This document shows positions 35,575-46,000 of a stretch of DNA of 64,000 bases, one piece after another; the stretch's first letter is position 1; each line of letters begins with the position of its first letter. The position numbers and the translations under genes were made by a program. The notes beneath the pieces were generated by a model. It saw only the letters and a program-made list of their open reading frames with translations. It did no database searches and had not been told where the DNA came from. Origin of the DNA: Saksenaea vasiformis B4078 (taxonomy: Eukaryota; Mucoromycota; Mucoromycetes; Mucorales; Saksenaeaceae); the NCBI GenBank assembly GCA_000697055.1, contig JNDT01002262.1, forward strand, positions 1 to 64,000, written 5' to 3'.

Positions 35575-36271
35575 ATTTATCGACGCATCCGATGAATAAA
35601 CGTTTTGAATGGTTATTCAATTTGCTTTGTTGTGAAATGGCTGAAAGGGTGGGGAGTATGTGGTTATGCGCAGTGATATGTGGTTTACTGAAAATGGAAG
35701 AGGCTAAAGCAATGATCATGAGAAAATGACAGCATGCAAAGAGTGGAACCGGGGATTGTGTACGCTTCATGTCGCTGGAAGGGCAAAGCTATGTAAGATT
35801 GGAAAAGCTACAGTCCCAGACCAATGCATTTCATTGGAACTGCTCTGCCGCTTTCTGTTTGATCTATTTCATAACCCTAGAGAGTATATGTTGGCGATCG
35901 TGCTCGACTTCGTTTTCGCGCTCGTTGCCTACAGCTTGCAGAAAGCTTCTGTCTAGAAGATGTATGACTCCTATTTATACACTCGCATTAACAGAAACTG
36001 CAGGCAAAGTTTCAGACATTTCGACATTTCTACGTCAGAAACAAGCGTGCGCGAGCGATCCCTTCATGAGGAGCGGCTTTAGAACATGTCCAGAGGCGTA
36101 GCGACCAATTTAATGATAACTGGCTGGTCTCAACAGATAAAAACTACGGCGTTTTCTCGATATAGTTGTAATATATATATAGTGATAACAAGGTAAAGGA
36201 TACTACAGTCCTTTCATTCTATAGTTTTCGGTTATGTTGGTCGTTGAAACGGGGAGGACTTATAATGTTGA
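35575..36271. other. Intergenic, no gene seen
   Basis: 3' region of uL23 and AT-rich DNA. A plus-strand frame at 35769-36101 has no recognisable domain or splice context and is not called. Confidence 0.45.
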
Positions 36272-36606
36272 TGTCCATCATATGACAGAAAATCTGGGAA
36301 GTCGGGTACTCATCAGCTATGAATATGTGCGGCCGCCTAGGATAAAGTGGATTAGAGATTAACAGCATATACGGAGCAATACCTTTCTTCGAAAGGCTTG
36401 GCGCATCAACTCCTTCAATATAGCTTTTTTTGGGGCAGCGATTCATAAAGTCATGGACGCGACCATCCTCCATTATGCTCCCGATCAGCGGGTCGAACGC
36501 GACAGCGCACCTCACGAGCACCTGTCGCAAGATCTCAACATTCGCTATCGAGGTGCTCTGTCGCATCAATGTCGACCACCACCCCGATTCGTACGTCGAC
36601 CGGGCA
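36272..36606 (-). repeat. Dispersed repeat family A, copy 2 (inverted, open frame)
   Basis: Reverse complement of 2233-2566. A 137-codon minus-strand frame (36632-36219) is open across the repeat and contains STSIANVEILRQVLVRCAVA, then MEDGRVHDFMNRC and PRRPHIFIADEYPTSQIF. Conservation as an open frame in both copies suggests a coding origin, but I cannot name it. It ends about 190 bases before the CACTA element. Confidence 0.45.
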
Positions 36607-36985
36607 CGGGCATGGTCGAACTCCATACTCAAGTCGTCGCAGTGAAACGCCCGTGCCGCTTTCTCCAGCGAGATACATATGACGCGGCACAGATCAAAGC
36701 GCCCGAGTCTGAATCTCGGAGGATGGTCGAGTTTTCGGAATATGTCTTTGTTATCTTCGACGTGATAGATGCATCCTGAGTAGGAATTGTACTATATGCA
36801 CTATGGCGAGTTGGGGCGTTTTTATAATACACCAAATTTCAGTGTATACTGTGTAACCGGGCGGTCCCCCTTTCCTCCTGTCATCCCTGGCGTAAATCTC
36901 TGGTTATCCAAAAAAGTGAAAATAGCTTCCGTAAAAAGTATATCCGTAAACTTTTTATTGCAGAGTAATACATATAGGTGGCCAA

Positions 36986-39892
36986 CTACAGCAAACGTGT
37001 CCTGTCACCCAGATTGAGATCGCCTCGCTGATGATGTAGACCAGGATAAATGATATAGTGACGGCTTCTATCTTCAAGACGACCAACCAGGCATTGAACT
37101 CTTGTTACGTCTACCAATGTTAGCCGTGGTGGTGCCTGCTTGAGACAATAAGGGCTTCCGTCAGTTGTTTGCCGGACATCAAAGACTTTCACCAAGGCCA
37201 GCCATCCAGAGGATGCATCATTTTGTTTGTGGAACATATAAGTTACAGCTTCACCAAAGTAGTCCCGTTCTTCTAGCCGATTAGTGTTTTGCCGTCTGGC
37301 ATGCATGTCGACCACGATGCTTAACTTGACGAAATAGGCAGCCCTCTTGCTTCTGGCCTTCATTGCAGACGATTCTAGTATCGTGCCATCAACGAAGAGC
37401 CTGTCAGCGATTTGTATTTCCTTGTTCAACAGATTAAGCGGGATCCTCCAGAGAGTTGAGAGTAACGCCGGCAGACGATCGAATTGATCCACAGAAACCG
37501 CGCGGAAAGGACCCCATACTTCAACGCCTGTATAATTGCCCATATTGTCTTCGACAGCCATTGCTTCAGCCTCCCGGACCTCTTCGTTCGCAGTTTGAGC
37601 CGAGAACCTTTGCAAGTACATGTTAGCACTTGAAAAATCTCACGCTATGTGTACTTACTGCTTACGGCCATAGCGCTTACGTGCAAGCTGGAGCATCACG
37701 TTGGTAACATTGGCATTGATATGATTCTTCGCTCTAATATGCTGCTTAAACTCACCGATGGCACGCTCTATTGTTCGTGAACTGTAGTAGCGCACTGGGC
37801 CGTATCTGCGAACAATCATAGTTGCATGTCGAAGTAAGTGCTGGTTGACCGTGAATACTTGGATTGAAATCAGCTTGCGATTATATAAATTGGGTAGGTA
37901 ATTCTGCCATCTAGTGATGCGGATATCGATGTACTGGAGGTCATTCGAGTCCAGTTTCCATCCGAGAAGCTTGACCACGGCGTTCACGAGTCCCAACAAA
38001 GCTGACTTCGCCTCAGCGTCAACAATGCGGGCTGCTACGAGTGTTGGCACCACATACAGCAGGAAGTCTTGCCAGTCCACGGCTCGTAGGTTGCCAGAAT
38101 ATTTATACACATCCCGCCAAGCTCCATCAAACGACGTTGGTATAAGCTCTCTGGAGTTCGACATATTGACACCGATTTCCCTGCAGGTACTGTTATCTAA
38201 CCTGAAAGGAGTCGATATCTCGTCATTATATTTGAATTCCCCGGAAACAAGACGCCAAATTTGATGTCCTATGCCATGGCAGATGCCATGCATCTCGTCG
38301 TACGTAAAGAATTCTGGTCCTGTAAACGATCTCAGACTAGCGAACGCTGAAAGTCTATCGATACCGCGTTGACGATCACCATCGGTAAAATTCTGAACAG
38401 TTCTAATAGGTGCTGGATCTGGTTCTGGCAGATGGTACATTCCGCGACCGAACGGGTTTTGGCCTCTGCTAACACATATACGGCATCCATACCGCAATTG
38501 ATGGCCGAGGTGGCCGCATAGTTTAGCAACTGCTGGTATATCCCCATAGACTAGCAGCGTGTGGACTTTGAAAGAATATGGCGACCCTTCTCCAGGTACT
38601 TTCACCACCATGCCGGCGTTCTGCAGCGTCTTAAGCTCTTGGAGCAAAGGCTCAAGGTACGTGACTATATCATACGGCTGTTTTGGGCCAGGAATGACGC
38701 AGACTTGAAACATATTTTCAAGGCGGGCTCTAAGGCAAACAGCTAAATGTTGGCGCTGGATACAATTAAACGGGTGGAAAATTGAGCACTGGCACATGAA
38801 CCAATGCTTGTGAGTTCGGAGCTTTTTGGGGTGAGAATCCGTCAGTTGCTAGAGCAATGGCGATATCATAGGGATTGGTAAAGAGTTCTCCCTTCAAGGC
38901 CTTGTACGCCTCGCCATCGAAGATGTCGGCAGCCTTATCTTGATCTTCGTGGCGATAATTGTGGCGATACAATAAATCTTGACGGCTTTCTTGACAGAGA
39001 AAGAGTGTAGCCAACTGTGCACTTAAGGGGAGGACCGTGAACGTGGATCGTGATATCTGCACAGGCGAACCGTTGCAAGTTCTGGTAGTATAGCGCTCTT
39101 GTTGACAGTTCGGGTTTGGACATCGTGTAAATGACTCGTATTGGCCAGTGAATGCAACACAGCCATTGCTACAGTTATCGACGGTAATAGGTTTCACAGG
39201 ATATATCTTTTTTCCCAGATTTTTAAGCTGATCAACAGAGTAGAGCGGTGGCACAGTATCTAGCGTAAGGTGTTAGTAACTTCTGTATCCAGTCATGATA
39301 CACTAGGCAATGCACTTACCAGGTGCGTATTTATTGTTTCTTCGATTGATGAATCGGATGATTTCTCGCTGACCTGCTCGCGTGCACTTGGAAGCTTCCA
39401 AAATTGCCATGAACTCCAAGTTCTCCCGTTCAGCGTCTGTTGGAATTGCCATGTCGTCAAAATTATAGAGGATTGCGCCCTCATTGTCGATAGAGGCCAT
39501 AGTTCCCGAGCTGTTTGATTCGCTATCATCAGGTCCTTGCAGATTATCAATCTCATTATCAAGAGAATCGGTAATTTGGAGTTCATCGTAGTCATCAGCG
39601 TCGTAATCGAAATGGATATCATCATTGGCCTCCAGCATAAGTGAATCTGTAGCAATGACGTCTTCAGTCGCATCAACATCCATAGCACTGCTGACATCAA
39701 CGAATGTTATTGGTTTAAAGAAAGTTACGTTTCATACCTTAAAGGACGTTGTTCTGGCTGCACTTGTCTGATTCTGTCACGATAACGCACGTTACCATGA
39801 ATTTCAGCACATTCAAGGACATGTTCTGGATAGTCTTTCGGGTGGAACGATTCGTTGCAGTAATTGCAGTTATAACGGTCTCGTTTAGTCAT
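36986..39892 (-). pseudogene. CACTA Tnp2-type transposase, one frameshift
   Basis: DDE transposase of the CACTA superfamily. Exon 1 (39892-39738) encodes a C2HC zinc finger, CNYCNESFHPKDYPEHVLEC. Exon 2 (39690-39320) is acidic. Exon 3 starts at 39259 (DTVPPLYSVDQLK) and contains CPNPNCQQERY, DIFDGEAYKALKGELF and the first catalytic region IALATDGFSPQ. Near 38765 the frame shifts by one after HVPVLNFPP, and resumes with RARLENMFQVCVIPGPKQPY, the hallmark IPGPK block. LLVYGDIPAVAKLCGHLGHQ supplies the second acidic residue, and YDEMHGICHGIGHQIWRL the third. An intron from about 37655 to 37605 leads to the C-terminal exon (WLALVKVFDVRQT), ending at 36986. Only one lesion is seen, so the copy is young or the shift is a sequencing error. 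Confidence 0.8.
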
Positions 39893-40209
39893 AGTAGTTC
39901 TTATATATGCTTGAGTTTCTTCGGATGCCAGGAGAGTTCGAATCGGTTTAATCCATTCTAACAACAAGGAAAGCTAGTATTTATATTTCTTAGGTTACAG
40001 TAGCCATTAAGCATATCGCTGCACCTACGACTACGGCTATTCTGTGCTTATATTTTCGTAGATCAGATCGATTATTGAGAGCAGCTAATGCAGATTTCCA
40101 CAATGGAATTAATTAAAAAAAAAAAGAATTTAAACGAGAATTTGATTAAAAATTGATATGCATCTTCCTCTCTATTCTATTTATTAAAGAACTATTTTGT
40201 AGACTAAGC

Positions 40210-40863
40210 ATGGATTCTAGTGATTACACTTCACTTCTCTCCAAGATTGATGAGATGCACAGAATGATCAACAACAAGATCGACACCTTCATAGATGAAG
40301 TGCGAATGGAGATAAGTACGCTTCATAAAAAGCTTGATGACTTGCGTACGGTACGTGTAACCAAGTCGCTATTATTTGTATAACCGATATATAGGGCACT
40401 GAAGGTGTAACAGAGAGTCATGTCATTTACCCTCCCAAGAATGTCCGGTTGAGAGAGGTTACAATAAAGCAGTTGAAAGAAGCGCTTCATTCATCAGGCG
40501 GAATAGTCATTGATACCGATGTCGCCTATAAAATGCTTGACTTCGCAGTTGAAAAGCAATGCGACAAGCTCTGCCATGAAGTTAGGCAATCGACCCAACT
40601 GGAGGATCCCAAATGGTCGAGCGTCACGAGGTCAAATGTGCGCACCATATGCCAAGAGATCTCCACATGGGCAGTGGATAACGATATTCCCCTTAACCGC
40701 TACCCAAACGACTGGATAATAGAGAGTATGCTTGCAAAGAAGTGGAAACATCGCCACGATAATGCCTCCAAAAAGCGTCTAAGGTAAAGCAATATGTCAG
40801 CATCTATTTGCTTAATGTTATTCTTACAATTCACGTAGATCTTCTCCATCATCAGCGAACTAA
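40210..40863 (+). CDS. CACTA accessory protein, coiled-coil plus C-terminal domain
   Basis: Exons 40210-40350, 40395-40783 and 40839-40863 give 184 residues with intact phases. Residues 1-47 (SLLSKIDEMHRMINNKIDTF...LHKKLDDLRT) form a likely coiled coil for oligomerisation. The rest contains VTIKQLKEALHSSGGIVID, WSSVTRSNVRTICQEISTWA and a basic end, WKHRHDNASKKRLR. I do not know a family name. Its position inside the CACTA ends, divergent from the transposase, suggests a role like plant TnpA-type second proteins that bind element ends. That is inference. No frameshift is seen, so it may still be functional. Confidence 0.65.
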
Positions 40864-41450
40864 ATGGTAGAAACATAGAAGATGCCAACTAAGACTAGAC
40901 CATCTAAGAATCAACTGTCATTAGTATAGCGCTCCATTTTTTTGTACCTTTTTTTTTGGGCAAAACAAAACAATCGATACGTATATCAAATTCATTCCTT
41001 TTTGGTTGCTTTCAGACACTAGCCACTGCATTCTAAATAAGCCAATAGAATTGCATCTAGTATATCTACCCGCCTTAACAGCAAGCCAATAGAACTGCGC
41101 ATATTATATCCAGGTTTGGAATTAGGGTTACCATATATATTTTAGCGCAAAATGTTGGGGGGAGGAATGCCCACATAAAAAAACGCCCAAAAACCACCAC
41201 CTAAAAACCACCCCTAAACCCCCCCAATCCCCGCCGTAGTGATCCTTGTGTGTTCGGGAAGCTTGTTCTCGATCTCGAACGATGTATCCTTTTGATCCCA
41301 GGTCAGAATAAATATGAGCTATCAGAACATCATCTCTTTATCCAATTACTTCGCAAGTTGTCTTAATGAGGCAACATTTTCCTCATAAAACGTTGTTCCG
41401 ATTGCAATTGTTAGGACGTTATTTCAATATTTCTACGACTCTTAGTCATT

Positions 41451-41717
41451 TCACTGGCATGTAAATTTGTGAACGTGTCTATTCCAGGTGTCATCTTCAG
41501 AGTACGTGCATTCAGATCCCGAAGGACAGGTGCATTCGTCTTCTGGGGGTTTAAAATCGTCCATAGGGTAGTCCGTTGTATATCTGCAGATGTCACCCGA
41601 ATTGCAGGTTCTCGAAGGATGGTGATCAAGGTTGCCAGCGGAGACAATTGCGGTCGACAAGAGCGCTGCCATAATGGCCAAGTTTAGAAGGATAAGGAAA
41701 GTGGTGCGAGCAGCCAT
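41451..41717 (-). CDS. Small secreted six-cysteine protein
   Basis: An 88-residue single-exon protein. Residues 1 to about 27 (TFLILLNLAIMAALLSTAIV) form a clear signal peptide, with likely cleavage after VSA. The mature part of about 61 residues has six cysteines, in the order CNSGDIC, then DECTCPSGSEC, then FTC at the penultimate position, enough for three disulfides. The minus-strand sequence CATATAAAG at 41804-41796, about 80 bases upstream of the start codon, is a plausible TATA box. I do not recognise the family. A secreted effector, antimicrobial or cell-wall protein is possible, and no function should be assumed. It lies just outside the CACTA element. Confidence 0.7.
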   Translation of the reverse strand: MAARTTFLILLNLAIMAALLSTAIVSAGNLDHHPSRTCNSGDICRYTTDYPMDDFKPPEDECTCPSGSECTYSEDDTWNRHVHKFTCQ

Positions 41718-41953
41718 TATGGAGTTATATTCTGATTATTGCGAGTGGCCTCGGCGGTTGTTGAAGAATTCTGGAAATTAATGTCGGTGAGACCTCTTTA
41801 TATGCGAATAGGGACAACGAAAAATGAAATAGAATGTCAGGGGAGGGACTCCAAAAAAAAAAAGGGCAATGCAGAAAAAGGGGTGAATGTCCTAAATAGA
41901 TGCGTCTCACACATGCAATCGATGCGCCTTGCGATCACTATGAGGAAAAGGTA

Positions 41954-42067
41954 CCCGTTTTTGTCATTTTCAGGTAGGTAGTCTAATCATTGTGTCAGCT
42001 TCAAGCCATATTTGGCAGCAATGTTCTACACTGCAACGACTATCTACCTGAAAATGACGAAAACGGG
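41954..42067. repeat. 30-bp-arm inverted repeat
   Basis: CCCGTTTTTGTCATTTTCAG... (41954-41983) pairs with 42038-42067 with two mismatches around a 54-base loop. A plus-strand frame of 113 codons (41990-42331, MCQLQAIFGSN...) starts inside the loop and runs through the right arm. It has no recognisable domain and is not called as a gene. The structure may be the end of a foldback element. Confidence 0.6.
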
Positions 42068-42463
42068 GAAATTGTCGGAAACGCCTTTCCACAGTGGATT
42101 GCGGTAGGTGCGCCCAACAATACAATTAGTACATTTCACACGTACAATTGGCGCCTCATGCATAATGAGGTAACACGTCAGGGAGAAAGAAGTAAAAAAG
42201 CAGATGCTTTACTCCTACATCATAGGTATCTTCCCGAAGCAAAGCTGAAAGTGGTCTATAGAATGTCGGACCCATCCTTCACGATCTTGAGCACCGAGTC
42301 GTGCCGAAGCTTCTTCCAAGCGGTGAACTAGGTGTTCTGGATGTTTCGGTACATGAGGCACTAATTGTATGTGAGATGTAGCAATTGTGTTTGTGAAGCG
42401 TACCTAGTTAGTCTGTAAGACGCGCCAATAGAATTTGCAAGAGCGCCAATTTGGTGTTAAAAT

Positions 42464-42667
42464 ACTCTATGCAATGTATAAGAAACCGCCAATGTTCTAA
42501 GAAATATGGTTGATTGAAATAATCGCTGCCATACAATAGTACAAGCTTTTCTAGAGGGAGCACCCGTTTCATTGAGAGAAAGTCTTTTGAAAGAGATGAT
42601 GTGTGATCCGTGAACACACAGAATTCACTCGACCTTCGGACGTTCCGAGAGACACGATCATCCTCCT
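42464..42667 (-). repeat. Dispersed repeat family B, copy 3 (inverted, shorter)
   Basis: Reverse complement of part of 892-1160, from the TATGCAATGTATAAG segment to CGATCATCCTCC. It is more diverged at its left end than the other copies. Confidence 0.55.
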
Positions 42668-43201
42668 GGGGCTCTAGTACGGGAACTGAAATTTAGACGC
42701 ACGCATCAGTTGACGCAGAATCCATTGTCACTCCACGTAGACCTCCTTTGGAAACCCGATAGTTGGTATCCAGACTAAGCAGCACCGGTAGTAACCATCA
42801 AAGAGCTAAATCATATAAGATTTGTTCATATGAAGAACAGGCATAGTACCATTTAGGTGGATTTCTGGCAGTTATCTGTCACCATGTGAAAAAGCAAGCA
42901 GTTAACCGATCTGATAATAAATGATTACATTACTGCTATAGACAGAATATGGGAAAGGAACAGCATGCGTTGACCAAAAAATGTCTGCCTCAGTCCTGTA
43001 TTGTAAAGGGAGAACTGACATAAGTAGATCTGGGCTTAGGAGAACCATGACCTAAGCTGGGTTTCCTCCTTCAAGAGTGGCTTTCTCTCTCGGCTGACTT
43101 GAATTCAAGTCCGACAAAGAGACAGCGCCAAATTGAAAACCTCGCCTCGTGCTTGTTTCCCTTGGTTATCTAGTAGATCATAAAGCTTTGATTTCGCAAA
43201 G
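42668..43201. promoter_or_regulatory. Ras gene upstream region
   Basis: No gene seen. The stretch just before the start codon contains a pyrimidine-rich leader (CTTGTTTCCCTTGG). No clear TATA box. Confidence 0.35.
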
Positions 43202-44169
43202 ATGATGCTATATAAGCTTGTCGTACTGGGTGATGGTGGTGTTGGAAAGGTATTTTTTCTACTGGTTTGTAAAGCTATCGATTGTTTACTAATCTGCTTT
43301 TCTTTTTTGTCTTATAGACAGCCTTGACCATTCAGGTAGACTCTTAACGATGCACTTTCTTCTGAAGCTAATTAATGTAACTTTACTCCATTAGCTTTGT
43401 CTTAACCATTTTGTTGGTAAGTTAGACCCGAGTTGACAGCGGCTTCGTTACTAAATACTTGATTTTTTTCTTACTTTTTCTGTAGAGGTACTGCCCTTAG
43501 TGAAGTATGGTATGATGAGCTAACGATGAATGCTAGACCTATGACCCTACCATCGAGGATTCATACCGCAAACAGGTTGTTATCGATGATCAGCCATGCG
43601 TTCTAGAAGTTTTAGATACAGCAGGCCAAGGTAAAACGGAAATGACGCAAGCGTCCTATATATGAACTGTTCTTTACTTGGAGATTTTCTTTGGTAGAGG
43701 AATATACGGCGTTGAGAGACCAGTGGATCAGGTAAAGATGAAACAACCGATGATTGAAAAGTGAGGTGGTTAATGGGGGTAAAAAACTACAATATATACA
43801 CATATCGTCAACAGAGACGGAGAGGGTTTCTTATTGGTCTACTCAATAACATCCCGTTCCACGTTTGAACGGGTGGAGCGATTCCGCGATCAAATCTTCC
43901 GCGTCAAGGATGTCGATAATGTCCCGTTAATGCTGGTTGGAAACAAATGCGACAAAGTGACGGAACGTGAGGTGACACGTGAAGAGGGCTATGCCATGGC
44001 TAAGCGACTGGCTTGCGATTTCATCGAGACGTCTGCGAAAACGTGCGTGAATGTGGAGCGATCATTCTATCAGGTAGTCAAAGTTATCCGTGCCCAACGT
44101 GAGGGGCTACGTGCGGGTCCCAAGAACAAAACCAAGAAGGAGAAGAAAAACAAGTGTTTGATTCTATAA
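43202..44169 (+). CDS. RAS: Ras-family small GTPase
   Basis: Membrane-anchored signalling switch. Exons 43202-43249, 43318-43335, 43395-43416, 43486-43487, 43537-43630, 43698-43731 and 43815-44169 give 190 residues. Landmarks: P-loop GDGGVGK, switch [22 protein letters not shown] with QWIR, NKCD (G4) and ETSAK (G5). The tail is polybasic ([11 protein letters not shown]) and ends CLIL, a CaaX box whose final leucine predicts geranylgeranylation, as in Rsr1/Rap-like proteins. The rest of the protein is typical fungal Ras ([20 protein letters not shown]). Exons 2, 3 and 4 are 18, 22 and 2 bases. The two-base exon supplies the last two bases of the Glu codon in HFV-E-TYDPT. The start could also be the second ATG at 43205. 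Confidence 0.93.
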
Positions 44170-44939
44170 TTTTTATATATCTTTGTCGTCTAATGGATTT
44201 TTTTGTCTTCTCTTCATTGTGATAATGTAACTTGTGCAGCTGATCGAATAGATGAAAGCAATGACAGCTGCACTAGTTTTGAAGTTATGAAGTGTCGCAA
44301 TTATATTTTTCAGTCTGACCCTAGTTGAAATGGATGGTCCCAGCTGCCTGATTTTTATTGTTCTACATTAACTAAGTTAGTTCATGAAGCAAGGTAAATT
44401 GTGTGTTACCAAATCACTTGTTTCATTGATCAATTGACGTATAATAGTCTGTTCAACACATACATACTGAGAAGCAAAAAAGGCCTGCATGCAGTCAAGC
44501 AAACTCCGCAATCCAACTTAAGCACCAAACGTGTGCTCTCGACGGTCTCGTAGTTGACACAATAAAAACAATAATAAAAACGGAAAGGATCGCATGTGAT
44601 ATTTATGTAGTTTGATGATGAAAACATTCCAATAGAGTGTAAGTCATCCACAAGCTTCGATCACTGCCTTACGCCTATCAGGGATGCAACAAAGTTATCA
44701 CCATCCTTTTTTCCAAGGAGTTTGTCACTATGTGAGCTGCATCATAAAGAGAAGTGACTAGTAGCTCAGCGGCGGGCGGGACAATAAGGATTTGTGCCAG
44801 CCGAGGAATAACGTTTCAAGCCGTCAGGCAAAAGATTTTGTGCAGAATGGCTTGTCATTCGATCATCTTCATGACCGGAAATACTATATAACTGGCCTTT
44901 TCATTTAACGTACTGACCTCAGCAGCTCAGCTCTTTCCC
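44170..44939. other. Intergenic, no gene seen
   Basis: Ras 3' region and AT-rich DNA. A TATA-like ACTATATAACT near 44882 lies about 58 bases upstream of the first ATG of the transposase relic. Confidence 0.45.
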
Positions 44940-46000
44940 ATGAACTCAGCGCCTTTGACACGTTATCAATATAAGCCTGAGTTATCTGAACTGACTGTTT
45001 CAACAGATATCTATAAGACAGTTATAAGATCTATGATCGAAAAGCATGATGTCTCTTGTATCCATAAGAAAACAGTCCACACGTCTTCTGGCAGCAAATC
45101 GACTTCTGCCATGGAGACTAACTCTGAAGAATCTGTTTGTAAGCGTCCCATATCAACGCCTAATTTGTGAGGGGCAGTCTATGTTTGCCACCGTTCTGAG
45201 TTACCTAAAATGAGAAGTCGAAAGGAAGATTTGAAAAAGACATCGCCAAAGCGAAACAAGAAGATTCAATGCAAAGCTCGCCTTCTTGTGGTTTTAAGAA
45301 TGTCACTCCTAATATTGTCACTATTTCGCTTGATGGTGAACGCAACCATGTCCCTGGTTCTGCAGAAGACATTCAGTACCTGGGGCTATCGGAAAGTATG
45401 AAAGCACGTATCCTCACACGCACCGCTATAAGGATATAGTCAGCAATCCATCAGGCGAGCTGTTCAGAAGAGACGTTTTGATATTAAGGACGATAAGCAT
45501 GGAGATTCTTCCACTACAGCAGTTCATCGGGACGAGGCGATCCATGCAGACGAGTATATATAATCTGTATTATAAGGTAAACAACATGGCCGGAAAAAAA
45601 AAGGGGGATCAAGCTCCAGTGAAATAGATAGAGAAATGGTTGAATGAACTTGAGTACAGGAACTTGCACTTTTCGTATGGATTTGGATGAACGTTTCATA
45701 TCACCTTGGCAGCTGGTGATCTTTCGAGACGCTGACACCAAGTGCAGCTTTGTGCTCAATTGCCGTCCATCACAAGGGAATCCATCGTGGCCGTCCGGCC
45801 ATGTATCCCTACACCGCAGTCCAAGCAGCTGGGCCTTTTTTGAACCGGGCCATACTATGTTTCATAATGAGATGAAAAGCAGACTCATCAAGAACACAGT
45901 TTCGTGTATAGTTCATGTCTGTCTTCCCCCCTCTTACAAACTCACTCCAAGCGCTCTTGGACTTTTCCTTCGCTATTGAGAGTCGGATTGTGGTGCTTTC
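44940..46000 (+). pseudogene. Mutator-like (MULE) transposase relic
   Basis: Pieces in different plus-strand frames resemble N-terminal parts of FLYWCH-type MULE transposases: SPSCGFKNVTPNIVTISLDG, then HVPGSAEDIQYLGLSESMKA (about 45270-45410), then FDIKDDKHGD with TAVHRDEAIHADEYI (about 45475-45560), NLYYKVN, and EKWLNELEYRNLHFSYGF (about 45630-45690). The first piece (44940-45170) starts MNSAPLTRYQYKPELSELTV. Stops and frame changes separate the segments, and the DDE catalytic part is not recognisable. The assignment rests on remembered motif order, so it is moderate. Confidence 0.45.

Larger units (their letters stand above)
36799..41241. mobile_element. CACTA (EnSpm) DNA transposon, two genes
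   Basis: The left end reads CACTATGGCGAG. The right end, reversed, reads CACTACGGCGGG. Both are followed within 55 bases by a GGCGTTTTT run, so they behave as terminal inverted repeats of a 4.4 kb element. The flanking triplets are ATG (36796-36798) and ATC (41242-41244), an imperfect version of the usual 3-bp duplication. Inside are a Tnp2-type transposase on the minus strand and a second gene on the plus strand, divergently arranged with about 320 bases between their starts. The right 100 bases contain C-rich subterminal repeats (AAAACCACC, three times). Confidence 0.75.

Noticed and set aside
35505..35729. Extension of the uL23 frame to 191 codons past 35501
   Set aside because: The conserved IGFI ending is encoded by a separate last exon at 35560-35574 after a normal intron.
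36796..36798. A perfect 3-bp target duplication for the large CACTA element
   Set aside because: The flanking triplets are ATG and ATC, so the duplication is imperfect; the element call rests on its ends and genes instead.
43256..43300. Skipping the 2-base exon by using a longer Ras exon 3
   Set aside because: Extending exon 3 past the GTAAGT donor at 43417 gives no in-phase join to ACCTATGAC without destroying the HFVxTYDP spacing.
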